NCBI RefSeq assembly: GCF_022811645.1
Contig: NZ_CP094534.1
Span: forward strand, 992,001 to 1,056,000
Reading direction: 5' to 3'
DNA: 64,000 bases
DNA from: Hymenobacter monticola
Lineage (GTDB): Bacteria > Bacteroidota > Bacteroidia > Cytophagales > Hymenobacteraceae
Part shown: piece after piece, positions 18,870-26,742 of the stretch
Numbering within the stretch: position 1 is the stretch's first letter
How the letters are laid out: every line of letters begins with the position of its first letter
Notes under the pieces: model-generated
The model's input: the letters and a program-made list of their open reading frames with translations, nothing else
Database searches by the model: none
Told to the model about the DNA's origin: nothing
Translations under genes and position numbers: made by a program

Positions 18870-19406
18870 TTGAGCACCCCCGAACACTACGACCTGCTGC
18901 TGGCCCGCTGCCGCACGCTGTTTCTGGCCAAAACCCACGACTACGGCACGGCGTGGCGCATTCTGCGCCTGCCCTCGGTCACGGACCAGATTTTCATCAA
19001 AGCCAACCGCATCCGCACCATACAGGAAACCGGCGTGCAGCTGGTGGCCGATGATGTGAACGAGGAATTTGTGGCCATCATCAACTACTGCCTCATTGCC
19101 CTGATGCAGCTGCACCTGCCCAAGGATACGCCGCTCGACATGGCCCCCGACGCCGTGGCCGAAGCTTACGACCACGAAGCCGCCGAAAACCGCCGCCTGT
19201 TGCTGGCCAAAAACCACGACTACGGCGAAGCCTGGCGCCAGATGCGCGTGGCCAGCATCACCGACCTGATACTGATGAAGCTGCACCGCGTGAAGCAGCT
19301 CGAAGACATCGGCGGGGCGGCGCTGGTGAGCGAAAGCGTGGAAGGCAGCTACCGCGACATGCTGAACTACGCCGTGTTTGCCCTGATTTTGCGGGGCGAG
19401 CAATAG
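18870..19406 (+). CDS. DUF1599 protein with internal duplication
   Basis: 178 aa if translation begins at the TTG at 18870 (LSTPEHYDLL). The frame is open upstream to 18726, but that would overlap the folP start and code a Pro-rich segment not typical of the family. Two homologous halves are visible: FLAKTHDYGTAWRILRLPSVTD...FIKANRI and LLAKNHDYGEAWRQMRVASITD...MKLHRV, each ending in a helix that fits a small helical nucleotide-associated fold. DUF1599 proteins are common in Bacteroidota next to folP; the molecular activity is not established to my knowledge. The rare TTG start and the divergent promoter region with folP are the points to check. Confidence 0.82.
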   Translation: MSTPEHYDLLLARCRTLFLAKTHDYGTAWRILRLPSVTDQIFIKANRIRTIQETGVQLVADDVNEEFVAIINYCLIALMQLHLPKDTPLDMAPDAVAEAYDHEAAENRRLLLAKNHDYGEAWRQMRVASITDLILMKLHRVKQLEDIGGAALVSESVEGSYRDMLNYAVFALILRGEQ

Positions 19407-19407
19407 A

Positions 19408-19485
19408 ACGAGTACCCCGAAGCTCCTGCTTCGGCCCGTTGAACGATGCTAACGCGGGCCGAAGCAGGAGCTTCGGGGTACTCGT
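19408..19485. repeat. Perfect 31-bp inverted repeat
   Basis: Arms at 19408-19438 and 19455-19485 are exact reverse complements with a 16-nt spacer. They begin acgagtaccccgaagctcct. The element starts two bases after the stop codon of the DUF1599 gene. It has no T-run, so it is not a standard terminator. It is one of several long intergenic inverted repeats in the window. Confidence 0.9.
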
Positions 19486-19541
19486 GCCAGGCAACGCAAT
19501 GAGCCGTTTGGCCATCTACTCTGGTGTACCTGTCTTCAACA

Positions 19542-20816
19542 ATGAAATCCCTCCTGCTTTCCTTCCTGCTCGCCGGCACTGCCTTCACCGCCGCAGCCCA
19601 GGCGCCCAGCCGCGTCGACTCACTTCTCAATGCGGCCCAGCAAGCCAGCAAGAAGAAGGACTACCCGGCCGCCATTGCCGCCTACCAGCAAATGGCGCAC
19701 GAGCCCGGCGTGAAGCCGCGCTACAAAGCGGTTGGCCTCTACAACATGGCCTGCTACTACGGCCTGCTGGGCGATGTGCCTAGCGGCCTGGCCAACCTGC
19801 GCCGCGCCATTGACGCGGGCTACGTCGACAGCAAGCAGATTAGCTCCGACTCGGACCTGGAGAAGCTGCACGCCGACAAGCAGTGGCCCAAGCTGCTGGC
19901 CCGCGCCCGCCAGCTGGAGGCAAAGCAAACAATCAGCCGGCCCGAGGACGTGAAGCTGACCACCAGCGACATCGACCATTTCTGGACCGCCTACGCCGCC
20001 GCCCGGCGCGACACGGCCCAGGCCCGGGCCATTTTCCGGCGCGAGTACTTTGACAAAGGCTCGACGGGTCTGCGCGATTACTACGAGCTGAAAATCAGGA
20101 ACGATGCTTCTTTCACCAAGCGCATTCTGCAGCGGCCCAACTACTACAATTCCATCAAGGCTACCACGCTGGCCATTGCCAACGAGAAGCCGAAGATTGT
20201 GGCAGCCTTCTGGCGTTTTCAGGAGCTGTACCCGACGGTGCGCTTCCAGAACATCTACTTTGTGGTGGGCGGCTGGGTGTCGGGCGGCACCGTATCGGAC
20301 GCGGGCCTGCTCATCGGGGCCGACCAAACGGCCAACGGCCCGGGCGTGAACACCTCGGAGCTGAACCTGGTGCAGCGCAACCGCTGCGCTCCCGTGTCGG
20401 AGATGCCCTCGCTGATGGTGCACGAGCTGGTGCACCGCAACCAGGGCCCGCAGGACGGCACCCTGCTCAGCTACACCATTAATGAAGGCATGGCCGATTT
20501 CGTGGCCGAGCTGGTGACCGGCCACATCACCAACGCCCGCCTGCATCCCTACGGCAACGCCCACGAGAAAGAGCTGTGGGCCGATTTCCAAAAAGAAATG
20601 CTCGGCACCGACCCCGACAACTGGATGGCCAACGGCAACCAGGAAACGCCCGAGAAGCCCTGCGACCTGGGCTACTACGTAGGCTACCGCATTGTGCAAG
20701 CCTACTACAATCAGCAGCCTGACAAAAAGCAGGCCCTGGCCGACATCCTCAACATCCGCGACGCCAAGGCCTTTTTGGCTAAGAGCGGCTATGCCGAGGC
20801 AGTGGCGCGGCGGTAG
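19542..20816 (+). CDS. Secreted DUF2268-type zinc peptidase with TPR-like N-terminus
   Basis: 424 aa from ATG 19542, which opens directly on a signal peptide ending FTAAAQ; an ATG six codons earlier is less likely. Residues about 25-120 form TPR-like helices (DYPAAIAAYQQMA, LANLRRAIDAGY). The catalytic part holds HELVH at about 294-298 (LMVHELVHRNQG) with a downstream glutamate in INEGMADFVAELVTG, the pattern of the predicted Zn-dependent DUF2268 proteases. The enzyme is expected in the periplasm or at the surface. The substrate is unknown. Confidence 0.85.
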   Translation: MKSLLLSFLLAGTAFTAAAQAPSRVDSLLNAAQQASKKKDYPAAIAAYQQMAHEPGVKPRYKAVGLYNMACYYGLLGDVPSGLANLRRAIDAGYVDSKQISSDSDLEKLHADKQWPKLLARARQLEAKQTISRPEDVKLTTSDIDHFWTAYAAARRDTAQARAIFRREYFDKGSTGLRDYYELKIRNDASFTKRILQRPNYYNSIKATTLAIANEKPKIVAAFWRFQELYPTVRFQNIYFVVGGWVSGGTVSDAGLLIGADQTANGPGVNTSELNLVQRNRCAPVSEMPSLMVHELVHRNQGPQDGTLLSYTINEGMADFVAELVTGHITNARLHPYGNAHEKELWADFQKEMLGTDPDNWMANGNQETPEKPCDLGYYVGYRIVQAYYNQQPDKKQALADILNIRDAKAFLAKSGYAEAVARR

Positions 20817-20923
20817 ACTTTCCGACAGGTCGCTTTGCCTAACGCCGGTTTCAACTTCCGGCCCGACCTTTATGCAAACATTGCGCGTTGCCCGCGCGTT
20901 TGCCACCGGCTTACTTTGCTCTT

Positions 20924-22093
20924 ATGTCTCCCAACAGCTCCGCTCCCGCCGTTGCTCCGGCCCCTCACTTGTTGCGCACCGTCACCCGCGTGTGCTGGTT
21001 TGTGCTGGGCGCCATTTTCATTTTTTCCGGCCTCGTCAAGCTCAACGACCCCGTGGGCACGGCCTACAAGCTGGAAGAATATTTTGAAGTCTTTGCCGTG
21101 GCGGTGCCGCCGCTGGAGGGCTTCTTCCTGTGGTTCAAGAACATTTCGCGTACGCTTTCCATCATTCTCAGCTCGCTCGAAGTGATTTTGGGGGTGGCGC
21201 TGCTGCTGCGCTGGCACCTCAAAATCACGCTGTGGGTGCTGCTGGGCCTGCTGGTGTTCTTCGGCTTCCTCACGTTCTACTCGGCGGCTTTCAACAAGGT
21301 GACGGACTGCGGCTGCTTCGGCGATTTCATCAAGCTCACCCCTTGGACTTCGTTTGCCAAAGACATGTTCCTGCTCGCGCTGTGGTTTATGGTGTTCACG
21401 CACCAACGCTTTCTGCGCCACTCGTTTGTGCAGGGCACGTTCGGCATCATGGTAATGACGTTTGCCACGGCCATTGCCATCGGCATCGGGGTGCGGGCCC
21501 TGGGCCACCTGCCCTACTTCGATTTCCTGCCCTACAAAGTGGGCAACGACATTGGCAAGCTGATGAAGCCCGCCGAGCCCGCCCGCTACCGCTACACCAT
21601 GACGCGCAACGGCGAAACCAAGGAATTCGACGCCTACCCCACCGACACCACCTGGAAATACCAAGCCATGACGTCGCTGAACCCCAAAGAGTCGACCCCG
21701 GTCATCACCGATTTCGAGGTATCAGACGCGGAAGGCAACTCCTATACCCAGGAGCTGCTGAAAGGCAGCAAGCTGGTGCTCATCGTGCAGAACACCAACA
21801 AGACGGACCGCGACCGGTTTGCCGCTATCAACGCCCTGATGGAGGGGGCGGCCAAGTCGCGCCGCGGCATCACGGCCCTCACCATTACCAGCACCAGCGC
21901 CGCCAAGTTCGACTCCTTCCGCCACGACGTGAACCTGGCCGGCCCCTATTACTTTGCCGACGCCACCGTGCTCAAATCCATTATTCGCTCCAACCCCGGC
22001 CTCATGGTGCTGCACAACGGCGTGGTGAAAGCCAAGTACCATTACCACGACCTGCCCGCGCTGTGGGAAGTGGAAAAGGTGCTGAAAGAGTAA
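20924..22093 (+). CDS. DoxX/BT_3928-family membrane protein with thioredoxin-like C-terminal region
   Basis: 389 aa from ATG 20924. Residues about 20-190 hold membrane helices, beginning CWFVLGAIFIFSGLVKLNDP, typical of DoxX-like proteins, with further helices LLLRWHLKITLWVLLGLLVFFGF and FGIMVMTFATAIAIGIG. The C-terminal soluble part (about 210-389) looks like a thioredoxin-fold domain (KLVLIVQNTNKTDRDRF) but lacks a CxxC. A cysteine pair GCFG follows DC in the membrane part. In Bacteroidota this family often sits with the folP/DUF1599 cluster, as here. The function is uncertain, possibly redox or quinone-linked. The sequence TTACTTTGC lies just before the start codon, suggesting a very short 5' leader. 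Confidence 0.85.
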   Translation: MSPNSSAPAVAPAPHLLRTVTRVCWFVLGAIFIFSGLVKLNDPVGTAYKLEEYFEVFAVAVPPLEGFFLWFKNISRTLSIILSSLEVILGVALLLRWHLKITLWVLLGLLVFFGFLTFYSAAFNKVTDCGCFGDFIKLTPWTSFAKDMFLLALWFMVFTHQRFLRHSFVQGTFGIMVMTFATAIAIGIGVRALGHLPYFDFLPYKVGNDIGKLMKPAEPARYRYTMTRNGETKEFDAYPTDTTWKYQAMTSLNPKESTPVITDFEVSDAEGNSYTQELLKGSKLVLIVQNTNKTDRDRFAAINALMEGAAKSRRGITALTITSTSAAKFDSFRHDVNLAGPYYFADATVLKSIIRSNPGLMVLHNGVVKAKYHYHDLPALWEVEKVLKE

Positions 22094-22094
22094 T

Positions 22095-22194
22095 CTTTTA
22101 GTGGTTAGTGATTAGTGGCTAATTATTAAGCATTTCCTCTGTTGCTGCCTTTGTCGAACTTAACCACTAATCACTAACCGTTAACCACTAAAAG
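22095..22194. repeat. Imperfect inverted repeat of TTAGTGGTTAGTGATTAG type
   Basis: Left arm from about 22096 (cttttagtggttagtgatta) and right arm ending about 22194 are related as reverse complements with a small internal insertion. The same unit recurs around 56575-56705. It fills most of the gap between the DoxX-like gene and the permease. Confidence 0.7.
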
Positions 22195-22197
22195 ACA

Positions 22198-23256
22198 TTG
22201 TTCGCCTTCATCCTCCGTCGCCTAGGCCAGGGCCTGCTCGTGCTGGTGGGCGTGGCGTGCACGGTGTTTTTGCTCTTCAACGTGCTGCCTGGCGACCCGG
22301 CGGCTCTGCTGGCCGGCCAGCGCACCGACCTGGCCACCAAAGCCGCCATCACCGCCGACCTCGGCCTCGACCAGCCCCTGCCCACCCGCCTGCTGGGCTA
22401 TCTGAATGATGTGTCGCCGCTGGGCCTGCACCCGGCCGACTCGGCCGGGCGGGCGCGCTACGGCGGTGTGGCCGTGCTGCCGCTGGGCTCACGGGCTTTG
22501 GTGCTGAAAACGCCTTATTTGCGTCGCTCTTTCCAGAGCAACAAGGACGTGCTGCGCATTCTGCTCGATTATTTTCCGGGCACCATGTGGCTGGCGCTGG
22601 CGGCCATGCTCATTGCCAGCGTGGGCGGCGTGGCGTTTGGCGTGGCGGCGGCGCTGCGGCCGCAGTCGTGGCTCGACAGGGTGCTGGTGAGCACTTCGGT
22701 GCTGGGTATTTCGGTGCCGTCGTTCGTGGCGGCCATTCTCATTGCCGTCACGTTCGGCTTTTACTGGAGCCGCTGGACGGGCCTGAGCCTCACCGGGCAG
22801 CTGTATGAGACGGACCCGTTTTCGGGCGAGCGGCATTTGGTGCTGCGCAACCTGCTGTTGCCGGCCGTGGCGCTGGGCATCCGGCCGCTGGCCATCATCA
22901 CGCAGCTCACGCGCTCCAGCATGCTCGATGTGCTGAGCCAGGACTACATCCGCACGGCCCGCGCCAAGGGCCTGAGCCGCGGGGCCACCGTGTTGCACCA
23001 CGCCCTGCGCAACGCCCTGAACCCCGTGGTGACGGCCGTGTCGGGCTGGCTGGCTTCGCTCATGGCGGGCGCGTTTTTCATCGAATACATCTTCAACTGG
23101 AAGGGCTTGGGCACCGTGACGCTACGCGCCGTCGAAAACCTCGATTTCCCGGTGGTGATGGGCGCCACGCTGTTCGTGGCCGCGCTATTCGTGGTCATCA
23201 ACATTGCCGTCGACGTGCTCTACGCCGTGCTCGACCCGCGGGTGAAGCTGGGGTAG
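22198..23256 (+). CDS. DppB-type ABC transporter permease
   Basis: 352 aa with a TTG start at 22198 that gives the canonical N-terminus FAFILRRLGQGLLVLVGV; no ATG is available nearby. The protein has the permease N-terminal helix and the family sequence NVLPGDPA. A periplasmic segment follows, then helices from about residue 120. The EAA-type loop shows ARAKGLSRGATVLHHALRNAL near residue 255. It should form one half of the inner-membrane channel of a peptide/nickel-type importer. No partner permease, ATPase or binding protein is in the window, so it is an orphan copy as is often seen in Bacteroidota. Confidence 0.9.
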   Translation: MFAFILRRLGQGLLVLVGVACTVFLLFNVLPGDPAALLAGQRTDLATKAAITADLGLDQPLPTRLLGYLNDVSPLGLHPADSAGRARYGGVAVLPLGSRALVLKTPYLRRSFQSNKDVLRILLDYFPGTMWLALAAMLIASVGGVAFGVAAALRPQSWLDRVLVSTSVLGISVPSFVAAILIAVTFGFYWSRWTGLSLTGQLYETDPFSGERHLVLRNLLLPAVALGIRPLAIITQLTRSSMLDVLSQDYIRTARAKGLSRGATVLHHALRNALNPVVTAVSGWLASLMAGAFFIEYIFNWKGLGTVTLRAVENLDFPVVMGATLFVAALFVVINIAVDVLYAVLDPRVKLG

Positions 23257-23276
23257 TTAATCGCCTTTAGGCCGCC

Positions 23277-23378
23277 TGTCATCCTGAGCAGAGCGAAGGA
23301 CCTTATCACTGTCAAACGATTTGTAGTAATTCAAACGGCGCGGACGTGATAAGGTCCTTCGCTCTGCTCAGGATGACA
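23277..23378. repeat. Perfect 33-bp inverted repeat, TGTCATCCTGAGC family
   Basis: Arms at 23277-23309 and 23346-23378 are exact reverse complements with a 36-nt spacer. They contain tgtcatcctgagcagagcga. A related copy lies at 26628-26733. The right arm carries the ATG proposed as the start of the shikimate kinase gene. Confidence 0.92.
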
Positions 23379-23972
23379 AACAACATCAAAACGCCACCCT
23401 TTCCTACCGCCTCCCTGATACCCGGCGGCTCGGGCCACCTCAGCCTCGTGGGCTTGCCCGGCGCAGGCAAAACCACGCTGGGCCGGCAATTGTCCGCGCA
23501 CTTCAACCGCCCGTTTCTAGACCTGGATATTGCCATTGAAGCCCATACCGGGCGTAGCGTGCGCGAGCTTTTCGCAGTAGAAGGTGAGGCCAGCTTTCGG
23601 GAAGTGGAGTCGGCGGTGTTGCGCAAGGCGCTGAATTACGCCGGAGCGCCGCTGGTGCTGGCCACGGGCGGCGGCACGCCCTGCTTCTACAGCAACATGG
23701 AGTTGCTCAACCAAGCCGGGCCGACGCTTTGGCTCGACGTGCCGGTGGCCGTGCTGGCGGCCCGCCTGCCCCCTGAAGAAGTGGCCAAACGCCCCCTACT
23801 GGCCGCTGCCGGCGGAGCCGAAGCGTGGCTGCGCGAAACCCTTAAGGCCCGAATGAAGTTTTACGCCCAAGCTCGACTACGTTGCTCGTCAGCGTGTACG
23901 TTGCCAGCCGTGGTGGCGCAGTTGGCGGGCATTGGTTTTGCCTTGCCCGGCACTTTGCCCCCGGCATTGTAA
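23373..23972 (+). CDS. aroK: Shikimate kinase
   Basis: 199 aa from ATG 23373, the first usable start before the Walker A motif GLPGAGKTT (about 27-35). It phosphorylates shikimate at O-3 in the chorismate pathway. Other family motifs are FLDLDIAIE, VRELFAVEGEASFREVE, ATGGGTP and the lid region LPPEEVAKRPLL. The chosen ATG is inside the right arm of an inverted repeat, and the next in-frame ATG lies far inside the domain, so the first ~20 residues are repeat-derived or the real start is a non-ATG codon. The kinase core itself looks intact. Confidence 0.9.
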   Translation: MTNNIKTPPFPTASLIPGGSGHLSLVGLPGAGKTTLGRQLSAHFNRPFLDLDIAIEAHTGRSVRELFAVEGEASFREVESAVLRKALNYAGAPLVLATGGGTPCFYSNMELLNQAGPTLWLDVPVAVLAARLPPEEVAKRPLLAAAGGAEAWLRETLKARMKFYAQARLRCSSACTLPAVVAQLAGIGFALPGTLPPAL

Positions 23973-24008
23973 TTTTGCCTCTTCATTATTTCGTCGTTCG
24001 CTAGTCAT

Positions 24009-24686
24009 ATGCAATCCGTATCCACCGAAGAACCAGACGTTAAGCCAACGCCCGCATTCGATGTCAACACCCCCATGCGGCCCAAGCACAAGGGTTCGGC
24101 ACAGCTGTTTCAAAATCCTTTGTTGGAGCGCCTGTCGCACACGCACATTGCCCTGCCGGTGGGCATTTTCGCTATTACGGGCATCCTGAGCATGTATTAC
24201 GGCCTCACCCGCGGCTTCATGACCGGGCTGGGCGCGCTTGGGCTGTTTTTGGCGGGGCTGCTGGCGTTCACGCTGGTGGAGTACCTGGTACATCGCTACG
24301 TGTACCACATCCCGGCCACCACGCCGGGCCGGGCCAAGTTCCAGTACACCATGCACGGCGTGCACCACGAGTACCCCAAGGACAAGACGCGCCTGGCCAT
24401 GCCGCCCATCATCACGGTGTTTGTGGCCTCGCTGCTGTTCTTCATTTTCCGCTTCAGCTTTGGCTCCTATGCGTTTGGGCTGCTGTCGGGCTTCACGTTC
24501 GGCTACGCCATGTATCTGTTTGTGCACTACGCCATTCATGCCTACGCGCCGCCCAAAAACTTCCTGAAAGTGTGGTGGACGCACCACAGTCAGCACCACT
24601 ACCGGCAGGATGAGGTGGCCTTTGGCGTGAGCAGCACGCTGTGGGACCACATCATCGGCACCATGCCCAGCAAGCGCAGCGAGTAG
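24009..24686 (+). CDS. Fatty acid hydroxylase superfamily membrane protein
   Basis: 225 aa with about four membrane helices (LPVGIFAITGILSMYYGL, LGLFLAGLLAFTLVEYLVH and others). The di-iron ligand histidine boxes are present: HRYVYH, HGVHHEY, HYAIHAY and HHSQHHY. Members oxygenate lipids such as fatty acids, sphingolipids or carotenoids at the membrane. In Bacteroidota sphingolipid or fatty-acid 2-hydroxylation is a plausible job, but this is inference. A terminator follows 23 bp downstream, so it ends its transcript. Confidence 0.88.
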   Translation: MQSVSTEEPDVKPTPAFDVNTPMRPKHKGSAQLFQNPLLERLSHTHIALPVGIFAITGILSMYYGLTRGFMTGLGALGLFLAGLLAFTLVEYLVHRYVYHIPATTPGRAKFQYTMHGVHHEYPKDKTRLAMPPIITVFVASLLFFIFRFSFGSYAFGLLSGFTFGYAMYLFVHYAIHAYAPPKNFLKVWWTHHSQHHYRQDEVAFGVSSTLWDHIIGTMPSKRSE

Positions 24687-24708
24687 TTTTCCATTCGCTT
24701 ACTATGCA

Positions 24709-24745
24709 AAAAAGCGCGGCTCCTTCGCAGGAGCCGCGCTTTTTT
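24709..24745. terminator. Hairpin terminator
   Basis: A perfect 12-bp stem (agcgcggctcct at 24713-24724, complement at 24729-24740) with loop tcgc and A/T-runs on both sides. It is shared by the convergent fatty acid hydroxylase gene and the small lipoprotein gene at 24764. Confidence 0.9.
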
Positions 24746-24763
24746 GTGGGTTGGCCGGCCAAC

Positions 24764-24943
24764 TTAGGAGCGCGGGCCACGCATCTTGTTCACGATGAAG
24801 AACAGCAGCGCCACCACCACAAACACGGCAATGATGCCCGTGTAGGCACCGGCTTTGAAGATGCCGGCAATGGCATCGCAGCCGGTGAGCGTGGTGGCCA
24901 ACGCGAAGAAAAAGAACAGCAGGGTTAGGCGGGAGGCATTCAT
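24764..24943 (-). CDS. Small lipoprotein with one membrane helix (59 aa)
   Basis: ATG at 24941-24943 to TAA at 24764-24766 gives 59 aa. The N-terminus MNASRLTLLFFFFALATTLTG leads to a Cys in LTGCDA, a good lipobox. A short GIFKAGAYTG segment is followed by a second hydrophobic helix (IIAVFVVVALLFFIV) and a basic end NKMRGPRS. The topology suggests a short lipoprotein anchored at one end and crossing the membrane at the other, or simply a two-helix peptide. Small proteins with this GIFKAG plus helix layout are frequent in Bacteroidota; the function is unknown. A dedicated terminator supports it as a real gene. Confidence 0.7.
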   Translation of the reverse strand: MNASRLTLLFFFFALATTLTGCDAIAGIFKAGAYTGIIAVFVVVALLFFIVNKMRGPRS

Positions 24944-25073
24944 GACATTGGGAAAGGAAGGTTGAAAGAAGTAGGGCAGTGCTTGGTTGCTGCCGCATAA
25001 TAAGCTGTTACTAGGGCTGTGCGGAAAAGGTTGGATAGAGCGGCGTTGCAGGTGGGCGCGCGTCTGGATTCGG
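24944..25073. other. Intergenic, no gene seen
   Basis: Start of a 383-bp gap between the small lipoprotein gene and the TPM-domain gene. The rest of the gap is taken up by the 57-bp inverted repeat and the terminator listed separately. This part probably holds the promoter of the small lipoprotein gene. Confidence 0.4.
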
Positions 25074-25295
25074 CTGTCATTGCGAGGGCAAAGCCCGTGG
25101 CAACCGAAGGTCAGCGAAGCTAATCCGTCCTTTTCCCTACAACCAGCCTTTTATGCGATAAAGCCCTGCTAAAGCGAAAAGCCCCGGCACTGCGTAGTGC
25201 CGGGGCTTTCTGGTATAAGGAAGTGTCTGGTGTTAACAGGACGGATTAGCTTCGCTGCCCTTCGGTTGCCACGGGCTTTGCCCTCGCAATGACAG
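25074..25295. repeat. Large 57-bp inverted repeat with a terminator inside
   Basis: Arms at 25074-25130 and 25239-25295 are reverse complements with one mismatch. They contain ctgtcattgcgagggcaaag. The 108-bp spacer holds a complete hairpin terminator (25180-25207). This is the longest inverted repeat of the window outside the IS. Confidence 0.9.
25180..25212. terminator. Hairpin terminator for the LemA/TPM operon
   Basis: A perfect 12-bp stem (agccccggcact at 25180-25191, complement at 25196-25207) with loop gcgt. It lies 3' of the minus-strand TPM gene that stops at 25327. Confidence 0.8.
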
Positions 25296-25326
25296 ATGGT
25301 ACTCGTTGCCAACCGCATGGTGCCTC

Positions 25327-26154
25327 TTACCAGCTACCGCTGGCGCCGCCGCCGCCGCTGCTGCCGCCCCCAAATCCGCCAAAGCCGCCGCCGCCGCCTC
25401 CACCGCCCCAGCCGCCACCGCCGCCGCCGAAGCCACCGCCGCCGAAAATGATGGGGGGTACAAAGCCGCCGCCAAAGCCGCGGTTGCCGCGCCCTCCTCC
25501 CCCGCCGCGGTTGCGCAGCATGATGAAGATGAGCACCATGACGGCGATGATGACCCAGAACGGGATGCCGGAGCCGCTGCGGTCACGCGTGCGCGGCTGG
25601 CGGGCATCGGCCGGGTCCATTTTGTACTCGCCTTTGGCGAGGGCAATGAGTTGGTCGGTGCCGCGGTCGAGGCCGGCGTAGTACTGGTTTTCGCGGAAGG
25701 CGGGCACCAGCGTGTTGCTGATGATGCGCTTGGCGATGGCGTCGGGCACGGCGCCTTCGAGGCCATAGCCGGTCTGGATGCGGGCCTGGTGCTCCTGCTG
25801 GGCCACCAGAATGAGGATGCCGTTGTTCTTGCCTTTGCGGCCGATGCCCCAGCTTTCGTAGAGGTTCTGGGCGTAGTTGGCAATTTCGTCGCCGCCCAGG
25901 CTGGGCACGGTCACGACGGCGATTTGCGAGGAGGTGCTGTCGTCGTAGGCCACCAGCTTGCGCTCCAGCGCCTCGGCCTCGGCGGGCTGCATCAGGCCGG
26001 CCAGGTCGTTGACCAGGCGCGGCGGGTTGGGGCGCGGGGGCACGCCCTGGGCCGCGGCCGTGAGGCTGGCCCAGGCCAACAGCAGCACCAGCAGCCAACG
26101 CCACGGCACGGGCCGCAGCGCTAAGAGGCGGGCGTCAGCCACGGAGTTTTTCAT
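25327..26154 (-). CDS. TPM-domain membrane protein, YgcG-like, with glycine-rich tail
   Basis: 275 aa. A signal peptide or first helix lies at about 18-36 (WLLVLLLAWASLTAAAQG). The TPM domain covers about 45-170 (LVNDLAGLMQPAEAEALERKL, SQIAVVTVPSLGGDEIANYA, GILILVAQQEHQARIQTGYGLEG). A membrane helix follows (IPFWVIIAVMVLIFIML), then a long Gly-rich tail (GGGGFGGGGGGWGGGG) ending in the usual SW-type terminus. Its start overlaps the stop of the second TPM gene by 4 bp, indicating translational coupling. Part of the LemA-TPM-TPM operon; the biochemical role of these proteins is unclear. Confidence 0.9.
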   Translation of the reverse strand: MKNSVADARLLALRPVPWRWLLVLLLAWASLTAAAQGVPPRPNPPRLVNDLAGLMQPAEAEALERKLVAYDDSTSSQIAVVTVPSLGGDEIANYAQNLYESWGIGRKGKNNGILILVAQQEHQARIQTGYGLEGAVPDAIAKRIISNTLVPAFRENQYYAGLDRGTDQLIALAKGEYKMDPADARQPRTRDRSGSGIPFWVIIAVMVLIFIMLRNRGGGGGRGNRGFGGGFVPPIIFGGGGFGGGGGGWGGGGGGGGFGGFGGGSSGGGGASGSW

Positions 26155-26609
26155 GCGTCGGAAGACGGCTTCTGGCCGCCGAAGGAAATAGAATCGTCCA
26201 GCTCGTTCTGGTCGGTGCTGGCATTGTAGGGGAAGTAGCGCTTGAGCTGTTCGCCCACCATCTTGATGCCGCGCTCCAAGCCCAGCACGTAGTTTTCGTG
26301 GCGGAACTGCTCCAGCACGGCTTCCTTGGTGGTTTCCCAGAAGTCGTCGGGCACAGCGGCGTTGATGGCCGAGTCGCCCACCACGGCAAATTGCCGGCTT
26401 TTCCAGGCCAGGTAAAACAGCACGCCGTTGCGGGCGGCGGTCTTGTGCATGTTCAGCTCGCCAAACACCTGGGCGGCGCGGTCGAGCGGCTCGGGCGTGG
26501 GGCAGGTGTCTTCGAGGTGCACCCGGATTTCGCCGGAGGTCGTGACCTCGGCCTGCCGGATGGCGGCCACCAGGGCCGCGTCCTGGGCCGGAGTGAGGGG
26601 AGAAGTCAT
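26151..26609 (-). CDS. TPM-domain protein without signal peptide
   Basis: 152 aa. A single TPM domain (about 5-140) with VTTSGEIRVHLEDTC, NGVLFYLAWKSRQFAVVGDSAIN and YVLGLERGIKMVGEQLKRYFP. No signal peptide or membrane helix is visible, unlike its partner TPM gene, so it may act on the cytoplasmic side. The stop overlaps the ATG of the next gene by 4 bp. A TGTCATCYTGAGC-type inverted repeat separates it from lemA upstream. Confidence 0.88.
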   Translation of the reverse strand: MTSPLTPAQDAALVAAIRQAEVTTSGEIRVHLEDTCPTPEPLDRAAQVFGELNMHKTAARNGVLFYLAWKSRQFAVVGDSAINAAVPDDFWETTKEAVLEQFRHENYVLGLERGIKMVGEQLKRYFPYNASTDQNELDDSISFGGQKPSSDA

Positions 26610-26627
26610 GGGCGGGAATAGTTAACT

Positions 26628-26733
26628 CCTGTCATCTTGAGCGTAGCGAAGGACCTTCTCACGGAAGCACGAAATGCAGTAAACCAATTTGTGCTTTGGT
26701 GAGAAAGTCCTTCGCTACGCTCAGGATGACAGG
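26628..26733. repeat. 35-bp inverted repeat, TGTCATCCTGAGC family
   Basis: Arms at 26628-26662 and 26699-26733 are reverse complements with two mismatches. They share the core gagcgtagcgaaggac with the element at 23277-23378. It sits between lemA and the first TPM gene of the operon, so it would be transcribed as a long hairpin within the operon message. Confidence 0.9.
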
Positions 26734-26742
26734 TAGGAAGCT

